Part shown: piece by piece, positions 55,985 to 64,000 of the stretch | How the letters are laid out: the number at the start of each line of letters is the position of its first letter | Numbering within the stretch: position 1 is the stretch's first letter | From: Gammaproteobacteria bacterium | Lineage (GTDB): Bacteria > Pseudomonadota > Gammaproteobacteria > Pseudomonadales > Pseudohongiellaceae | NCBI GenBank assembly: GCA_002711845.1 | Contig: PASF01000013.1 | Coordinates: 242,697 to 306,696, forward strand | Length of the DNA: 64,000 bases | Direction: 5' to 3' | Made by a program: the position numbers and the translations under genes | Notes under the pieces: generated by a model | The model's input: the letters and a program-made list of their open reading frames with translations, nothing else | Database searches by the model: none | Told to the model about the DNA's origin: nothing

Positions 55985-57709
55985 GTGGAATTGCTTTCTG
56001 GTGGTGAAATGCTGATTCGTGCGCTGCACGACGAGGGCGTTGAGCTGTTGTTCGGATATCCGGGCGGCGCTGCGCTGCACATTTACGATGCGATATTCAA
56101 CCAGGACAAGGTAGCACATATTCTGGTCCGTCATGAGCAGGCAGCGACGCATGCGGCTGACGGTTATGCCAGGGCTACCGGAAAGCCTGGTGTGGTGCTG
56201 GTAACGTCCGGTCCGGGCGCAACCAATGCCATCACCGGTATTGCGACAGCATTCATGGACTCCATTCCCATGGTGGTCATCTCAGGTCAGGTGGACAGCT
56301 CACTGATCGGCTCCGATGCGTTCCAGGAAACCGACATGGTGGGCGTGTCACGGCCCATCGTGAAACACAGTTTCATGGTACAGACAGCCGAAGATATTCC
56401 CATGGTGGTAAAAAAGGCATTTCATATTGCCACCACCGGCCGGCCCGGCCCGGTGGTCATTGATGTGCCCAAGGATGTCACCGATCCGGCGCGTAAGTTT
56501 GAGTACCAGTATCCGAGCACGGTCAAGATGCGTTCCTATTCGGTGCCCGGCAAAGGTCATACCGGACAGATCAAGAAAGCAGTCGAGATCCTGCTGTCCG
56601 CCAAGCGCCCGATCATTTACGCCGGCGGCGGTGTTATCCAGGGCAACGCCTCAGCGTTATTAACAGAGTTGGCCCGCAAACTGGGCTACCCGGTTACCAA
56701 TACCCTGATGGGGCTGGGCGCATTCCCGGCACCTGACAAACAGTTCCTGGGTATGCTGGGTATGCACGGCACGTTTGAAGCCAATAACGCCATGCATTTC
56801 AGTGACGTGGTATTGGGCATCGGTGTGCGCTTTGACGACCGCGTGACCAACGCCGTCGCCAAATTCTGCCCGGGTGCCAAAATTCTGCATGTCGATATCG
56901 ACCCGGCGTCAATTTCCAAAACCGTCGCCGCGGATGTACCCATTGTAGGGTCAGTCACCAGCGTGCTGGAAGAGATGCTGGAGCTGGTGTCGCAGGCAGA
57001 CGCAAAAGTGGATCGCAAGTCGCTGGATTTGTGGTGGCAACAGATTGAAGGCTGGCGAGGCAAGCAGTGCCTGAAGGTGATGCCGGCGGACAATGACGTC
57101 ATCAAACCGCAGCAGGTTGTTGAGAGTGTCTATCGGGTGACCGACGGCGAAGCCTATGTGTCATCGGATGTAGGCCAGCACCAGATGTTTGCTGCGCAGT
57201 ACTATCACTTTAACAAGCCCCGGCGCTGGATCAATTCCGGGGGACTGGGCACCATGGGTTTCGGGTTCCCGGCGGCCATGGGTGTGCAACTGGCATTTCC
57301 CGATGCGATCTCGGTATGTATTACCGGTGAAGGCAGTATTCAGATGTGTATCCAGGAACTGGCAACCTGTCTGCAATACGGGCTGCCGGTGAAGATCGTG
57401 TGTCTGAACAATGAGTCCCTGGGCATGGTCAGGCAGTGGCAGGACATGCAATACGGTGGACGCTATTCAAGCAGTACCTATTCGGAGTCACTGCCAGATT
57501 TTGTCAAGCTGGTGGAAGCATACGGCCATGTGGGTGTGCGCATCGAAAAACTGTCTGAACTTGATCAGAAAATGGCAGAGGCATTTGCCCTGAAGGACCG
57601 ACTGGTATTCATTGATGTGGCAGTTGACCCCTCGGAGCATGTGTATCCGATGGCGATCAAGGGCGGTTCAATGAAGGATATGTATCTGAGCAAAACGGAG
57701 CGAACATAA
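55985..57709 (+). CDS. ilvI: Acetolactate synthase large subunit
   Basis: A 574-residue ThDP- and FAD-dependent enzyme that condenses pyruvate with pyruvate or 2-oxobutyrate, the first shared step of valine and isoleucine synthesis. The ThDP glutamate is E51 ([17 protein letters not shown]), and [15 protein letters not shown]...[12 protein letters not shown] holds the GDG-N-type magnesium-ThDP site. GTG start with a purine-rich upstream region. It is followed 1 bp later by the regulatory subunit gene. Confidence 0.95.
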   Translation: MELLSGGEMLIRALHDEGVELLFGYPGGAALHIYDAIFNQDKVAHILVRHEQAATHAADGYARATGKPGVVLVTSGPGATNAITGIATAFMDSIPMVVISGQVDSSLIGSDAFQETDMVGVSRPIVKHSFMVQTAEDIPMVVKKAFHIATTGRPGPVVIDVPKDVTDPARKFEYQYPSTVKMRSYSVPGKGHTGQIKKAVEILLSAKRPIIYAGGGVIQGNASALLTELARKLGYPVTNTLMGLGAFPAPDKQFLGMLGMHGTFEANNAMHFSDVVLGIGVRFDDRVTNAVAKFCPGAKILHVDIDPASISKTVAADVPIVGSVTSVLEEMLELVSQADAKVDRKSLDLWWQQIEGWRGKQCLKVMPADNDVIKPQQVVESVYRVTDGEAYVSSDVGQHQMFAAQYYHFNKPRRWINSGGLGTMGFGFPAAMGVQLAFPDAISVCITGEGSIQMCIQELATCLQYGLPVKIVCLNNESLGMVRQWQDMQYGGRYSSSTYSESLPDFVKLVEAYGHVGVRIEKLSELDQKMAEAFALKDRLVFIDVAVDPSEHVYPMAIKGGSMKDMYLSKTERT

Positions 57710-57710
57710 G

Positions 57711-58202
57711 ATGAGGCACATTATTTCCATACTGTTGGAGAATGAACCTGGCGCTTTGTCTCGTGTAGTGGGTTTGTTTTCTCAGCGCAACTACAATATT
57801 GAATCGCTGACAGTGGCGCCGACCGAGGACCACACGCTGTCGCGGCTGACCATTACCACCATCGGCGATGACCGCAAGATTGAGCAGATCACCAAGCATC
57901 TGAACAAACTGATTGATGTGGTGAAGCTGGTGGATCTGACCGAAGGCGCGCACATCGAGCGTGAGCTGATGTTGCTGAAAGTGAAGGCGACAGGTGCTCA
58001 GCGAGCGGAGATCAAGCGTACCACGGATATTTTCCGGGGTCAGATTGTGGATGTCACCAGCACGGTTTACAGCATTCAGCTGACCGGCGCGTCGGACAAG
58101 CTTGACAGTTTTCTGGCGGCGATCGGCAATGCGGCGGTGCTGGAGGTTGCGCGGACCGGGGTGACGGGGATTTCGCGTGGGGAGAAAGTGCTGAGTCTCT
58201 GA
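57711..58202 (+). CDS. ilvH: Acetolactate synthase small (regulatory) subunit
   Basis: A 163-residue regulatory subunit. The N-terminal ACT domain (~3-75) opens with RHIISILLENEPGALSRVVGLFSQR, which binds valine for feedback inhibition, and the C-terminal domain (~80-160) binds and activates the catalytic subunit. Its start is one base after the ilvI stop, so the pair is translated together. It is followed by a large palindromic element, not directly by ilvC. Confidence 0.95.
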   Translation: MRHIISILLENEPGALSRVVGLFSQRNYNIESLTVAPTEDHTLSRLTITTIGDDRKIEQITKHLNKLIDVVKLVDLTEGAHIERELMLLKVKATGAQRAEIKRTTDIFRGQIVDVTSTVYSIQLTGASDKLDSFLAAIGNAAVLEVARTGVTGISRGEKVLSL

Positions 58203-58241
58203 AGCTTGCTTTACAGGTCTGGCAGTTAGTCAGTGGAGGCA

Positions 58242-58427
58242 CGGGCTGAGGACAAGGTGGCAGTCGCGACCGACCGCTTCCTCCGCAAATCTGCCCGGCG
58301 CTGCGGAACTCGTCCTCAGGCGCTGCGCGCCTTGCGAACTCAGACAGTCCTCGCGCTGTTTCGGGCAGATTTGCGGAGGAAAAACGCGGCCTGATTGGTC
58401 GCTCGTTGCCACCTTGTCCTCAGCCCG
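58242..58427. repeat. 186-bp nested palindromic repeat element
   Basis: The outer arms 58242-58262 and 58407-58427 are perfect 21-bp inverted repeats (GGGCTGAGGACAAGGTGG core). Inner arms 58278-58297 and 58362-58381 are perfect 20-bp inverted repeats (TCCGCAAATCTGCCCG core). The centre carries CTGCGGAACTCGTCCTCAGG and GCGAACTCAGACAGTCC. This structure resembles the REP/BIME-type palindromes spread by RAYT transposases in gammaproteobacteria. No RAYT gene is in the window. Confidence 0.75.
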
Positions 58428-58480
58428 CGCTATTCGACGCCAGTGATTTGCGTCAGGCATTTAAAGCTACGTACAAAAAA

Positions 58481-58519
58481 AGGGCCGGAGGCACTGTGAA
58501 AGTCAGTGGCTCCGGCCCT
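58481..58519. terminator. Bidirectional intrinsic terminator between ilvH and ilvC
   Basis: AGGGCCGGAG (58481-58490) pairs with CTCCGGCCCT (58510-58519); after one mismatch five more inner pairs close a 7-nt loop. It is flanked by an A-run on the left and a T-run on the right, so it can end transcripts from both convergent genes. Confidence 0.9.
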
Positions 58520-58543
58520 TTTTATTGAGTACTGCTAAAGTGC

Positions 58544-60013
58544 TTAGATGGCTTTTTTCATGGCGGTCATGTAGGAGCGCAGGCGACGGCCGACGATTTC
58601 GATCGGGTGGTTGCGCAGGCTTTGATTGACGGCGATCAGTTCTGCGTTGTCGACGTTGTTGTCCTTCACGCTCAGGCCTTTGCCGATGACATCGGTATCG
58701 ACCTTCTGCATGAAGTCTTTCAGCAACGGCACACATTCGTGTGAGAACAGGTAGCAGCCGTATTCTGCCGTGTCGGAGATTACCTTGTTCATTTCGTAGA
58801 GTTTCTTGCGGCCGATCAGGTTGGCGATCAGCGGCGTTTCATGCAGTGACTCGTAGTAGGCAGACTCTTCGATGATGCCGGCGGCGGTCATGGTTTCGAA
58901 GGCCAGCTCTACGCCTGCTTTCAGCATGGCGACCATCAGGATGCCGTTGTCGTAGTATTCCTGTTCAGAGATGTCCATCGTGCCGGGCGTGGATTTCTCG
59001 AACGCGGTCTCGGCGGTCTGTTCGCGCCAGGTCAGCAGCTTCTTGTCGTCATTGGCCCAGTCTTCCATCATGTCGCGCGAGAATTCGCCGGCAATGATGT
59101 TGTCCATGTGCTTCTGAAACAGCGGCGCCATGATGGTCTTGAGTTCTTCTGCCAGTGAGTTGGCCACCAGTTTGGCGGGGTTGGACAGGCGGTCCATCAT
59201 GTTGGTGATGCCGCCGTGTTTCAGCCCTTCCGAGACCACCTCCCAGCCGTGCTGGATCAGTTTGGAGGCGTAACCGGCATCCACACCTTTGTCGATCATG
59301 CGGTTGTAGCACAGGATGGAGCCTGCCTGCAGCATGCCGCAGAGAATGGTCTGCTCGCCCATCAGGTCGGATTTGACCTCGGCGATGAAGGAGGACTCCA
59401 GCACGCCTGCGCGATCACCACCGGTAGCCGACGCGTAAGCCTTGGCGATATCCAGGCCGTCACCATTGGGGTCGTTCTCGGCGTGCACGGCGATCAGCGT
59501 GGGTACCCCGAAGCCGCGTTTGTATTCTTCACGCACTTCCGTGCCCGGGCACTTCGGTGCCACCATGACCACGGTCAGGTCGTCACGAATCTGCATGCCT
59601 TCCTCGACAATGTTGAAGCCGTGCGAATAAGCCAGGCAAGCGCCTTTTTTCATCAGGGGCATGACCTGCTTTACCACGGCGGTATGCTGCTTGTCCGGTG
59701 TCAGGTTCAGCACCAGATCGGCCTGCGGAATCAGGTCTTCGTAGGTGCCGACATTAAAGCCGTTCTCGGATGCGTTTTTCCATGACTGACGCTTTTCGGA
59801 GATGGCTTCGGCGCGCAATGCGTAGCTGATATCCAGGCCGCTGTCGCGCATGTTCAGGCCCTGATTCAGACCCTGTGCCCCGCAGCCCACGATCACCACC
59901 TTTTTGCCCAGCAGCCGGTTCACACCATCAGCGAATTCGGCGCGGTCCATAAAGCGGCATTTGCCCAGTTGCTGCAATTGCAGGCGCAAGGGCAGGGTGT
60001 TGAAATAGTTCAT
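58544..60013 (-). CDS. ilvC: Ketol-acid reductoisomerase, class II (E. coli type)
   Basis: A 489-residue NADPH enzyme that isomerises and reduces acetolactate in valine/isoleucine synthesis. The Rossmann motif is [14 protein letters not shown] (~39-52). The C-terminal knotted domain is duplicated, giving the long class II form (E. coli 491 residues) instead of the ~338-residue class I of Pseudomonas. ATG 60013 has AGAGGA 8-9 nt upstream. It is transcribed away from ilvY, as in E. coli, and is convergent with ilvH. Confidence 0.96.
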   Translation of the reverse strand: MNYFNTLPLRLQLQQLGKCRFMDRAEFADGVNRLLGKKVVIVGCGAQGLNQGLNMRDSGLDISYALRAEAISEKRQSWKNASENGFNVGTYEDLIPQADLVLNLTPDKQHTAVVKQVMPLMKKGACLAYSHGFNIVEEGMQIRDDLTVVMVAPKCPGTEVREEYKRGFGVPTLIAVHAENDPNGDGLDIAKAYASATGGDRAGVLESSFIAEVKSDLMGEQTILCGMLQAGSILCYNRMIDKGVDAGYASKLIQHGWEVVSEGLKHGGITNMMDRLSNPAKLVANSLAEELKTIMAPLFQKHMDNIIAGEFSRDMMEDWANDDKKLLTWREQTAETAFEKSTPGTMDISEQEYYDNGILMVAMLKAGVELAFETMTAAGIIEESAYYESLHETPLIANLIGRKKLYEMNKVISDTAEYGCYLFSHECVPLLKDFMQKVDTDVIGKGLSVKDNNVDNAELIAVNQSLRNHPIEIVGRRLRSYMTAMKKAI

Positions 60014-60100
60014 GTTGATTTTCCTCTGGGCCGTGTGTCCGGCAGTTATAAAGTCGGGTTGGATGATAAAGGTTTGGCTCGGTTGCGTAAAATGATATAT

Positions 60101-60128
60101 TTGCAATCAACTGTTTCGATTGCTGCAA
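60101..60128. promoter_or_regulatory. IlvY operator candidate in the ilvC-ilvY gap
   Basis: TTGCAATC (60101-60108) faces GATTGCTGCAA (60118-60128) in an imperfect inverted repeat, of the TTGCAA type bound by IlvY in E. coli. It lies in the 151-bp divergent gap, where IlvY would control both genes in response to acetolactate or acetohydroxybutyrate. Confidence 0.5.
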
Positions 60129-60164
60129 CAATTCTGCTGCCATCCTCTGCAATGGATGTTTAAT

Positions 60165-61064
60165 ATGGACCTCAAAGACCTCCGGCTGTTCCTGCATCTC
60201 AGTAAAACCCTGCATTTTGCCAGAAGCAGCAAAGAATTACATATCAGTCCGTCGGGGCTGACACGGGCCATTCAGCGTCTGGAACAGGAATTCGATGTCG
60301 CGCTGTTCGAGCGGGACAACCGGACGGTGCGTTTGACCTCGGCCGGTCTGCAGTTACGCGACTATGCGGTGCAGACGCTGGATCAGTTGCTGCAACTCAA
60401 GTCCGACCTGCAGCGACGCGGTGACGGCCTGCGAGGTACGCTGAGTCTGTTCTGTTCAGTGACCGCCAGTTACAGTTTTCTGCATGAGCTATTGCAGCAG
60501 TTTCGTGCGGTTTACCCGCAGGTGGAGTTGCAATTGCACACAGGTGATTCGGCATTGGCGCTGGAGCGGGTCATCGCCGGTCAGGATGATATTGCCATTG
60601 CTGCCATGCCTGATCGATTGCCGGAGTCATTGGCATTCCTGCCTTTGGGGGAATCGCCGCTGGTGTGCATCGGGCCAGTGCTGACCTGCCCGGTGCAACA
60701 ACTGCTGGTGCAGGGCAGAGACAGCGGCGACTATGACTGGCAGTCGCTGCCGGTGATCATGCCGGAGACGGGCCTGGCGCGCTCGCGCGTGGAGCAGTGG
60801 TTTGCCCAGCGGGGCCAAAAGCCACGGATTTACGCGCAGGTCAGTGGTCATGAGGCCATGGTCAGCATGGTCAGCCTGGGTTGTGGTATTGCCGTGGTGC
60901 CCAGGGTGGTAGTGGACAAAAGCCCGGTCAGCGACCGGATCGAAATTTTGCCGGTGATGCAGGAGCTGCGTCCTTTCACTGTGGGCCTTTGCGCCCGGCG
61001 CCGCAAATTTGCCAATCCGCTGGTCAATGCCTTGTGGCAGGTCGCAGAGGCCGGGCAACGATAG
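60165..61064 (+). CDS. ilvY: LysR-family activator IlvY
   Basis: A 299-residue LysR regulator. The winged HTH (1-60: MDLKDLRLFLHLSKTLHFARSS) is followed by a linker helix and a co-inducer-binding domain (~90-295). The order ilvY divergent from class II ilvC and the HTH wording agree with IlvY, which senses acetolactate and turns on ilvC. The ATG at 60165 is used; the longer open frame upstream overlaps the operator region and is unlikely to be translated. Confidence 0.9.
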   Translation: MDLKDLRLFLHLSKTLHFARSSKELHISPSGLTRAIQRLEQEFDVALFERDNRTVRLTSAGLQLRDYAVQTLDQLLQLKSDLQRRGDGLRGTLSLFCSVTASYSFLHELLQQFRAVYPQVELQLHTGDSALALERVIAGQDDIAIAAMPDRLPESLAFLPLGESPLVCIGPVLTCPVQQLLVQGRDSGDYDWQSLPVIMPETGLARSRVEQWFAQRGQKPRIYAQVSGHEAMVSMVSLGCGIAVVPRVVVDKSPVSDRIEILPVMQELRPFTVGLCARRRKFANPLVNALWQVAEAGQR

Positions 61065-61079
61065 CGTAAGGGTGAGCCC

Positions 61080-61104
61080 CGGCAGGCCTCGCAAGCGCCT
61101 GCCG
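61080..61104 (+). terminator. Hairpin after ilvY
   Basis: CGGCAGGC and GCCTGCCG form an 8-bp perfect stem with a 9-nt loop, 15 nt after the ilvY stop. It lacks a T-run, so it is a weak terminator candidate. Confidence 0.35.
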
Positions 61105-61110
61105 ACTGTG

Positions 61111-61116
61111 TATAAT
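61111..61116 (+). promoter_or_regulatory. Perfect -10 box upstream of pssA
   Basis: TATAAT lies 28 nt before the pssA ATG. I do not see a convincing -35 hexamer at normal spacing. Confidence 0.42.
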
Positions 61117-61144
61117 CAAGGCTTGCATTGGTCAGGGGTAGTGT

Positions 61145-61987
61145 ATGGCGACGGATAACAATCCACACAGCGAAGACGCGCAGGAGCAGGACGACAGCTT
61201 TATTCCGATTGACGAACATGAAGAATTTGTTTCTCAGGATGGCAAAAAAATCAGTCGCAAAGGCATTTATCTGTTACCCAATCTGCTGACTTTGGGCGCC
61301 CTGTTTGCAGGTTTTTACGCCATCATCGCCGGCATGAATGGCAATTTTAATGCGGCCGGGTGGGCGATTCTGATTGCGGCAGTCCTTGATGGACTGGATG
61401 GGCGGGTGGCCCGACTGACCAATACCCAGAGCGCCTTTGGCGCGCAATTCGACAGTCTGGCCGATATGGTGTCCTTTGGTGTGGCGCCAGCGCTGATTGT
61501 ATTCAGTTGGACCCTGTCATCCATCGGCAATGCCGGTTGGGCAGCGAGTTTCATTTTCATGTCATGCGCGGCACTGCGTCTGGCGCGCTTTAACGTGCAA
61601 CTGGGCACCGTGGATAAACGATTTTTCATGGGACTGCAAAGTCCGGTGGCGGCAGGGCTGGTCACCTTTGTGGTGTGGGCTGCCTACAAATACGGTATTC
61701 AGCCAGGTATCTGGCTGTCGGGCGCCACCGCTGTACTGACGGCTTTTGTTGGCTTGCTGATGGTGTCCAATTATCGGTATTACAGCTTCAAGGAGATCCA
61801 TTTTAAAGGCACTGTGCCGTACGTGGTGTTCCTGATGGCGGTCGTATTGCTGGTGGTCATTGCCCAGCGTCCGCATGAAGTATTGTTGTCAATGTGCGTT
61901 GTGTACGCAATGTCCGGTCCGGTTATATCACTGTACCGAAAGATCTCAGCGCGCAAGCGTAAAACCGAGAACGACCCGGCAGCGTAA
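61145..61987 (+). CDS. pssA: CDP-diacylglycerol-serine O-phosphatidyltransferase
   Basis: A 280-residue membrane enzyme that makes phosphatidylserine, the precursor of phosphatidylethanolamine. The CDP-alcohol motif DG-x2-AR-x8-G-x3-D-x3-D is intact (DG 85-86, AR 89-90, G99, D103, D107). About six to seven membrane segments follow an acidic N-terminal tail of ~38 residues. This is the membrane-embedded type (Bacillus/Pseudomonas), not the peripheral E. coli PssA. Its place after the ilv genes and before msrPQ is conserved in Pseudomonas. Confidence 0.93.
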   Translation: MATDNNPHSEDAQEQDDSFIPIDEHEEFVSQDGKKISRKGIYLLPNLLTLGALFAGFYAIIAGMNGNFNAAGWAILIAAVLDGLDGRVARLTNTQSAFGAQFDSLADMVSFGVAPALIVFSWTLSSIGNAGWAASFIFMSCAALRLARFNVQLGTVDKRFFMGLQSPVAAGLVTFVVWAAYKYGIQPGIWLSGATAVLTAFVGLLMVSNYRYYSFKEIHFKGTVPYVVFLMAVVLLVVIAQRPHEVLLSMCVVYAMSGPVISLYRKISARKRKTENDPAA

Positions 61988-62066
61988 CAACTGCCAAATG
62001 ATCGTGAAACGCCGGGCTCTGAGGCCCTGTATCCGATGCCCGCCTTAGGGCGTGAGAGGTGTAACT

Positions 62067-63110
62067 ATGTTAATCAAGTCAGCCCCCGATATTCTGCCAT
62101 CTGAAATCACGCCGGAGTCGGTTTATCGCAACCGACGGGAATTCATGGGTGACGCGCTCAAATTCGGTGCCGCGGCAGGTGGCCTGATAGCCATGCCAGG
62201 CGCTGCTTTTGGCGCTTCGGGCGATGGCTTGCGTGCCCGTGCACCTGCTGACATGGAGCGTTCGGCGCCGGCGGCCTGGTGGCAGGACAAATTTGCCAGC
62301 ATTGAAGCTGCAGAGCGTGGTGGGCAATTCTGGACCGATGAAGACCTGACGCCCTATCGTGATGTGGTGACCTATAATAACTTTTACGAATTTGGCACAG
62401 ACAAGTCAGACCCGTTTCAGAACGCTCAGAGTTTTGATGCCGACCCCTGGTCGATTGAGATCACCGGTGAAGTGGATAACCCCGGTTCGTATGATCTGGA
62501 AGACTTCATGAAGCCTCATCAGCTCGAAGAGCGGATTTACCGCCTGCGCTGCGTGGAACGCTGGTCAATGGTGATTCCCTGGATAGGGTTTCCCCTGGCA
62601 GAGCTGATCAGTCGGGTAGGCCCGACCTCAAAGGCCAAATACGTGGCGTTTGAAACCCTGCTGGACCCGGATCAGATGCCGGGTCAGCGGGGACGCTTCA
62701 GTGTGATTGAATGGCCCTACCGTGAAGGGTTGCGTATGGATGAAGCGATGAACCCTCTCAGTTTCCTGGCAGTGGGTTTGTATGGTAACTACATGCCGCC
62801 GCAAAACGGTGCACCGATCAGGCTGGTGATTCCCTGGAAATACGGGTTCAAGAGTATCAAGTCGATTGTGAGGATCCATTTTACCGAGACGGAACCGCCC
62901 ACATCCTGGAACATGTTGCAGCCCCGCGAATACGGTTTCTACGCCAACGTAAACCCGGAAGTTCACCACCCGCGCTGGCGGCAGGATATGGAAACCCGTC
63001 TGCCGACCACGCTGTTCAGCTCCGGTCGCATTGAAACCCGACTGTTCAACGGGTATGCAGATCAGGTGGCGCATTTATATGAAGGCATGGACCTGGCGCG
63101 CTATTACTGA
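62067..63110 (+). CDS. msrP: Periplasmic methionine-sulfoxide reductase catalytic subunit MsrP
   Basis: A 347-residue molybdopterin protein (YedY). A Tat signal with RNRREFM (RR at 23-24) exports it folded. The molybdenum cysteine is C162 in RLRCVERW. It reduces oxidised methionine in envelope proteins using electrons from MsrQ. The ATG at 62067 follows GAGAGGTGT; a GTG at 62052 is in frame but unneeded. It is 45 bp before msrQ, its membrane partner. Confidence 0.95.
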   Translation: MLIKSAPDILPSEITPESVYRNRREFMGDALKFGAAAGGLIAMPGAAFGASGDGLRARAPADMERSAPAAWWQDKFASIEAAERGGQFWTDEDLTPYRDVVTYNNFYEFGTDKSDPFQNAQSFDADPWSIEITGEVDNPGSYDLEDFMKPHQLEERIYRLRCVERWSMVIPWIGFPLAELISRVGPTSKAKYVAFETLLDPDQMPGQRGRFSVIEWPYREGLRMDEAMNPLSFLAVGLYGNYMPPQNGAPIRLVIPWKYGFKSIKSIVRIHFTETEPPTSWNMLQPREYGFYANVNPEVHHPRWRQDMETRLPTTLFSSGRIETRLFNGYADQVAHLYEGMDLARYY

Positions 63111-63155
63111 GTCAGGGTGTATTAAGTTAGCGGGCTGTTTCCGGGTGGTTGACTT

Positions 63156-63803
63156 TTGATAGCATTGTCACAGGTAAAGCTGCTGCGTAGCCCGCGGTTC
63201 TGGCAGGTGGCGCGCGCTGTCATTTTTGGGCTGGCGTTATTGCCCTTTGTGTTTTTGCTGCAAGGGGCGCTGCTCAATACGCTGGGGGCAGATCCGGCCC
63301 GGGAACTGGCGCTGGAAACAGGTCGCTGGGCCTTGCGCCTGCTGTTGATGAGTCTGGCGGTGACGCCATTGCGCGAACTGACAGGGCTCACCGGGCTGTT
63401 TCCGTTGCGGCGTACCCTCGGCCTGTTTGCGCTGTTTTATGCGGTGCTGCATTTCATCGTTTATATGGTGTTTTTGCTGGAGTTGCGCTGGACCGAGATA
63501 GGCAGCGACATTCTGGAGCGTCCCTACATTACTGTCGGGTTTACCGCATTATTGATTCTTGTCGCGATGGGCATCACCTCAACCAAGGCCATGATGCGAC
63601 GCCTTGGGCCGCGCTGGAAGCAGTTGCACCAGCTGGTCTATCCGGCTGCTCTGCTGGCCTTGTTGCACTTGTTATGGATTCTGCGTACAGACCTTTTCGA
63701 TGCCGTATTTTATGGTACACTTCTCCTCCTGCTTCTAGGATACCGATTGGTCGCCCGTCTTAAAAAACGGCGCGCCAGGGCCGCTCGTCGACAGTCAGTC
63801 TAG
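63156..63803 (+). CDS. msrQ: Heme-binding membrane subunit MsrQ
   Basis: A 215-residue integral membrane b-type cytochrome (YedZ) with about six helices. It hands electrons from the quinone pool or flavin reductase to MsrP. Conserved histidines lie in FYAVLHFIVY and WKQLHQLVYPAALLALLHLLW. The start is TTG with GGGTGG ~8 nt upstream; an internal in-frame TTG is possible. The C-terminus is basic (KKRRARAARR), as often in this family. Confidence 0.92.
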   Translation: MIALSQVKLLRSPRFWQVARAVIFGLALLPFVFLLQGALLNTLGADPARELALETGRWALRLLLMSLAVTPLRELTGLTGLFPLRRTLGLFALFYAVLHFIVYMVFLLELRWTEIGSDILERPYITVGFTALLILVAMGITSTKAMMRRLGPRWKQLHQLVYPAALLALLHLLWILRTDLFDAVFYGTLLLLLLGYRLVARLKKRRARAARRQSV

Positions 63804-63887
63804 GCTGCGTCAGGGTCGGGTTGTCGGCATTGTGAGGCAGGTCCGCAGGGCAGTCAGCAATTTCTTAATGAAATTCAGACAAAACAC

Positions 63888-63915
63888 TTGCAGGGAAAAA
63901 TTACTGTGGCATAAT
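63888..63915 (+). promoter_or_regulatory. Strong sigma70 promoter with GC-rich discriminator, probably for a stable-RNA operon
   Basis: TTGCAG, a 16-nt spacer and CATAAT are followed at once by GCGCGCCC. Such a GC-rich discriminator is typical of stringently controlled rRNA and tRNA promoters. No gene starts before the window ends, 85 bp later. In Pseudomonas aeruginosa an rRNA operon lies beside msrQ, which fits. Confidence 0.6.
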
Positions 63916-64000
63916 GCGCGCCCTTGACGAGATAACGCTCTGGTCAGGGGAAGGCAGCAGCCTTGTTTTCAGATGGAATTGCCGGCGATGAGCTGGCGAA

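Larger units (their letters stand above)
58203..58543. other. 341-bp gap between convergent ilvH and ilvC
   Basis: No gene is supported. It consists mostly of a nested palindromic element (58242-58427) and a bidirectional terminator (58481-58519), with ~50 bp of ordinary spacer between them. Confidence 0.7.

Overview
The window is a gene-dense, moderately GC-rich chromosomal segment of a gammaproteobacterium. Most blocks have the gene content and order known from Pseudomonas and its relatives: proA-nadD-rsfS-rlmH-mrdA, rlpA-dacA-ybeD-lipB, holA-lptE-leuS, corC-ybeY-phoH-miaB, bamD divergent from rluD-pgeF-clpB, pil minor pilins with fimT and thiO, and ilvIH...pssA-msrPQ. A marine member of Pseudomonadales/Oceanospirillales (for example a Pseudohongiella-like lineage) is my best guess, but this is inference from gene content only. 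I recognised no tRNA, rRNA, CRISPR array, prophage or insertion sequence. Nearly all the sequence is core housekeeping.

Layout. 1-2.5 kb: the end of a VanY-type peptidase, a lytic transglycosylase, a ribosome hibernation factor and a DUF1244 protein. 2.5-6.4 kb (minus strand): a GlxA-type regulator, greB, serC and serA. 6.5-8.7 kb: an MBL hydrolase, a GIY-YIG protein and a DUF523/DUF1722 protein. 8.7-17.8 kb: proline and NAD synthesis, ribosome silencing and 23S methylation, then cell-wall elongation (PBP2, RlpA, DacA), lipoate attachment and a cyclophilin. 17.8-25.1 kb is the least ordinary part: an NSS transporter, a class V aminotransferase, an ectoine-type aspartate kinase, a membrane cyclase-like protein divergent from an ICMT-like methyltransferase plus a GNAT-like protein, and a DUF4404 protein. 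25.1-33.1 kb (minus strand): holA, lptE, leuS, corC, ybeY, phoH and miaB. 33.2-42.9 kb: small exported proteins, an aminotransferase, srkA, a TlpA-like thioredoxin, a desaturase, slyX, a membrane-anchored cold-shock protein and a PepSY/response-regulator/histidine-kinase operon. 42.9-50.9 kb: a TSUP permease, minor pilins, thiO, nadE, gmhA and bamD. 51.0-55.6 kb: rluD, pgeF and clpB with a heat-shock-type promoter. 56.0-63.8 kb: branched-chain amino acid synthesis (ilvI, ilvH, a class II ilvC with ilvY), pssA and the msrP/msrQ repair pair. The window ends in a strong promoter with a GC-rich discriminator, probably reading into a stable-RNA operon.

Several genes that normally sit inside these conserved blocks are missing from their usual positions: rodA after mrdA, lipA after lipB, lnt after corC, and pilSR between bamD and thiO. 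Either this lineage has been rearranged or the genes lie elsewhere. The best candidate for something undescribed is the three-gene set at 21931-24669. It combines a multi-TM protein with a divergent class III cyclase domain, a membrane carboxyl-methyltransferase-like enzyme and an acyltransferase-fold protein. A second candidate is a possible small regulon of exported proteins near the PepSY two-component operon, suggested by a shared upstream motif. Two palindromic elements (33607-33726 and 58242-58427) look like members of dispersed repeat families.
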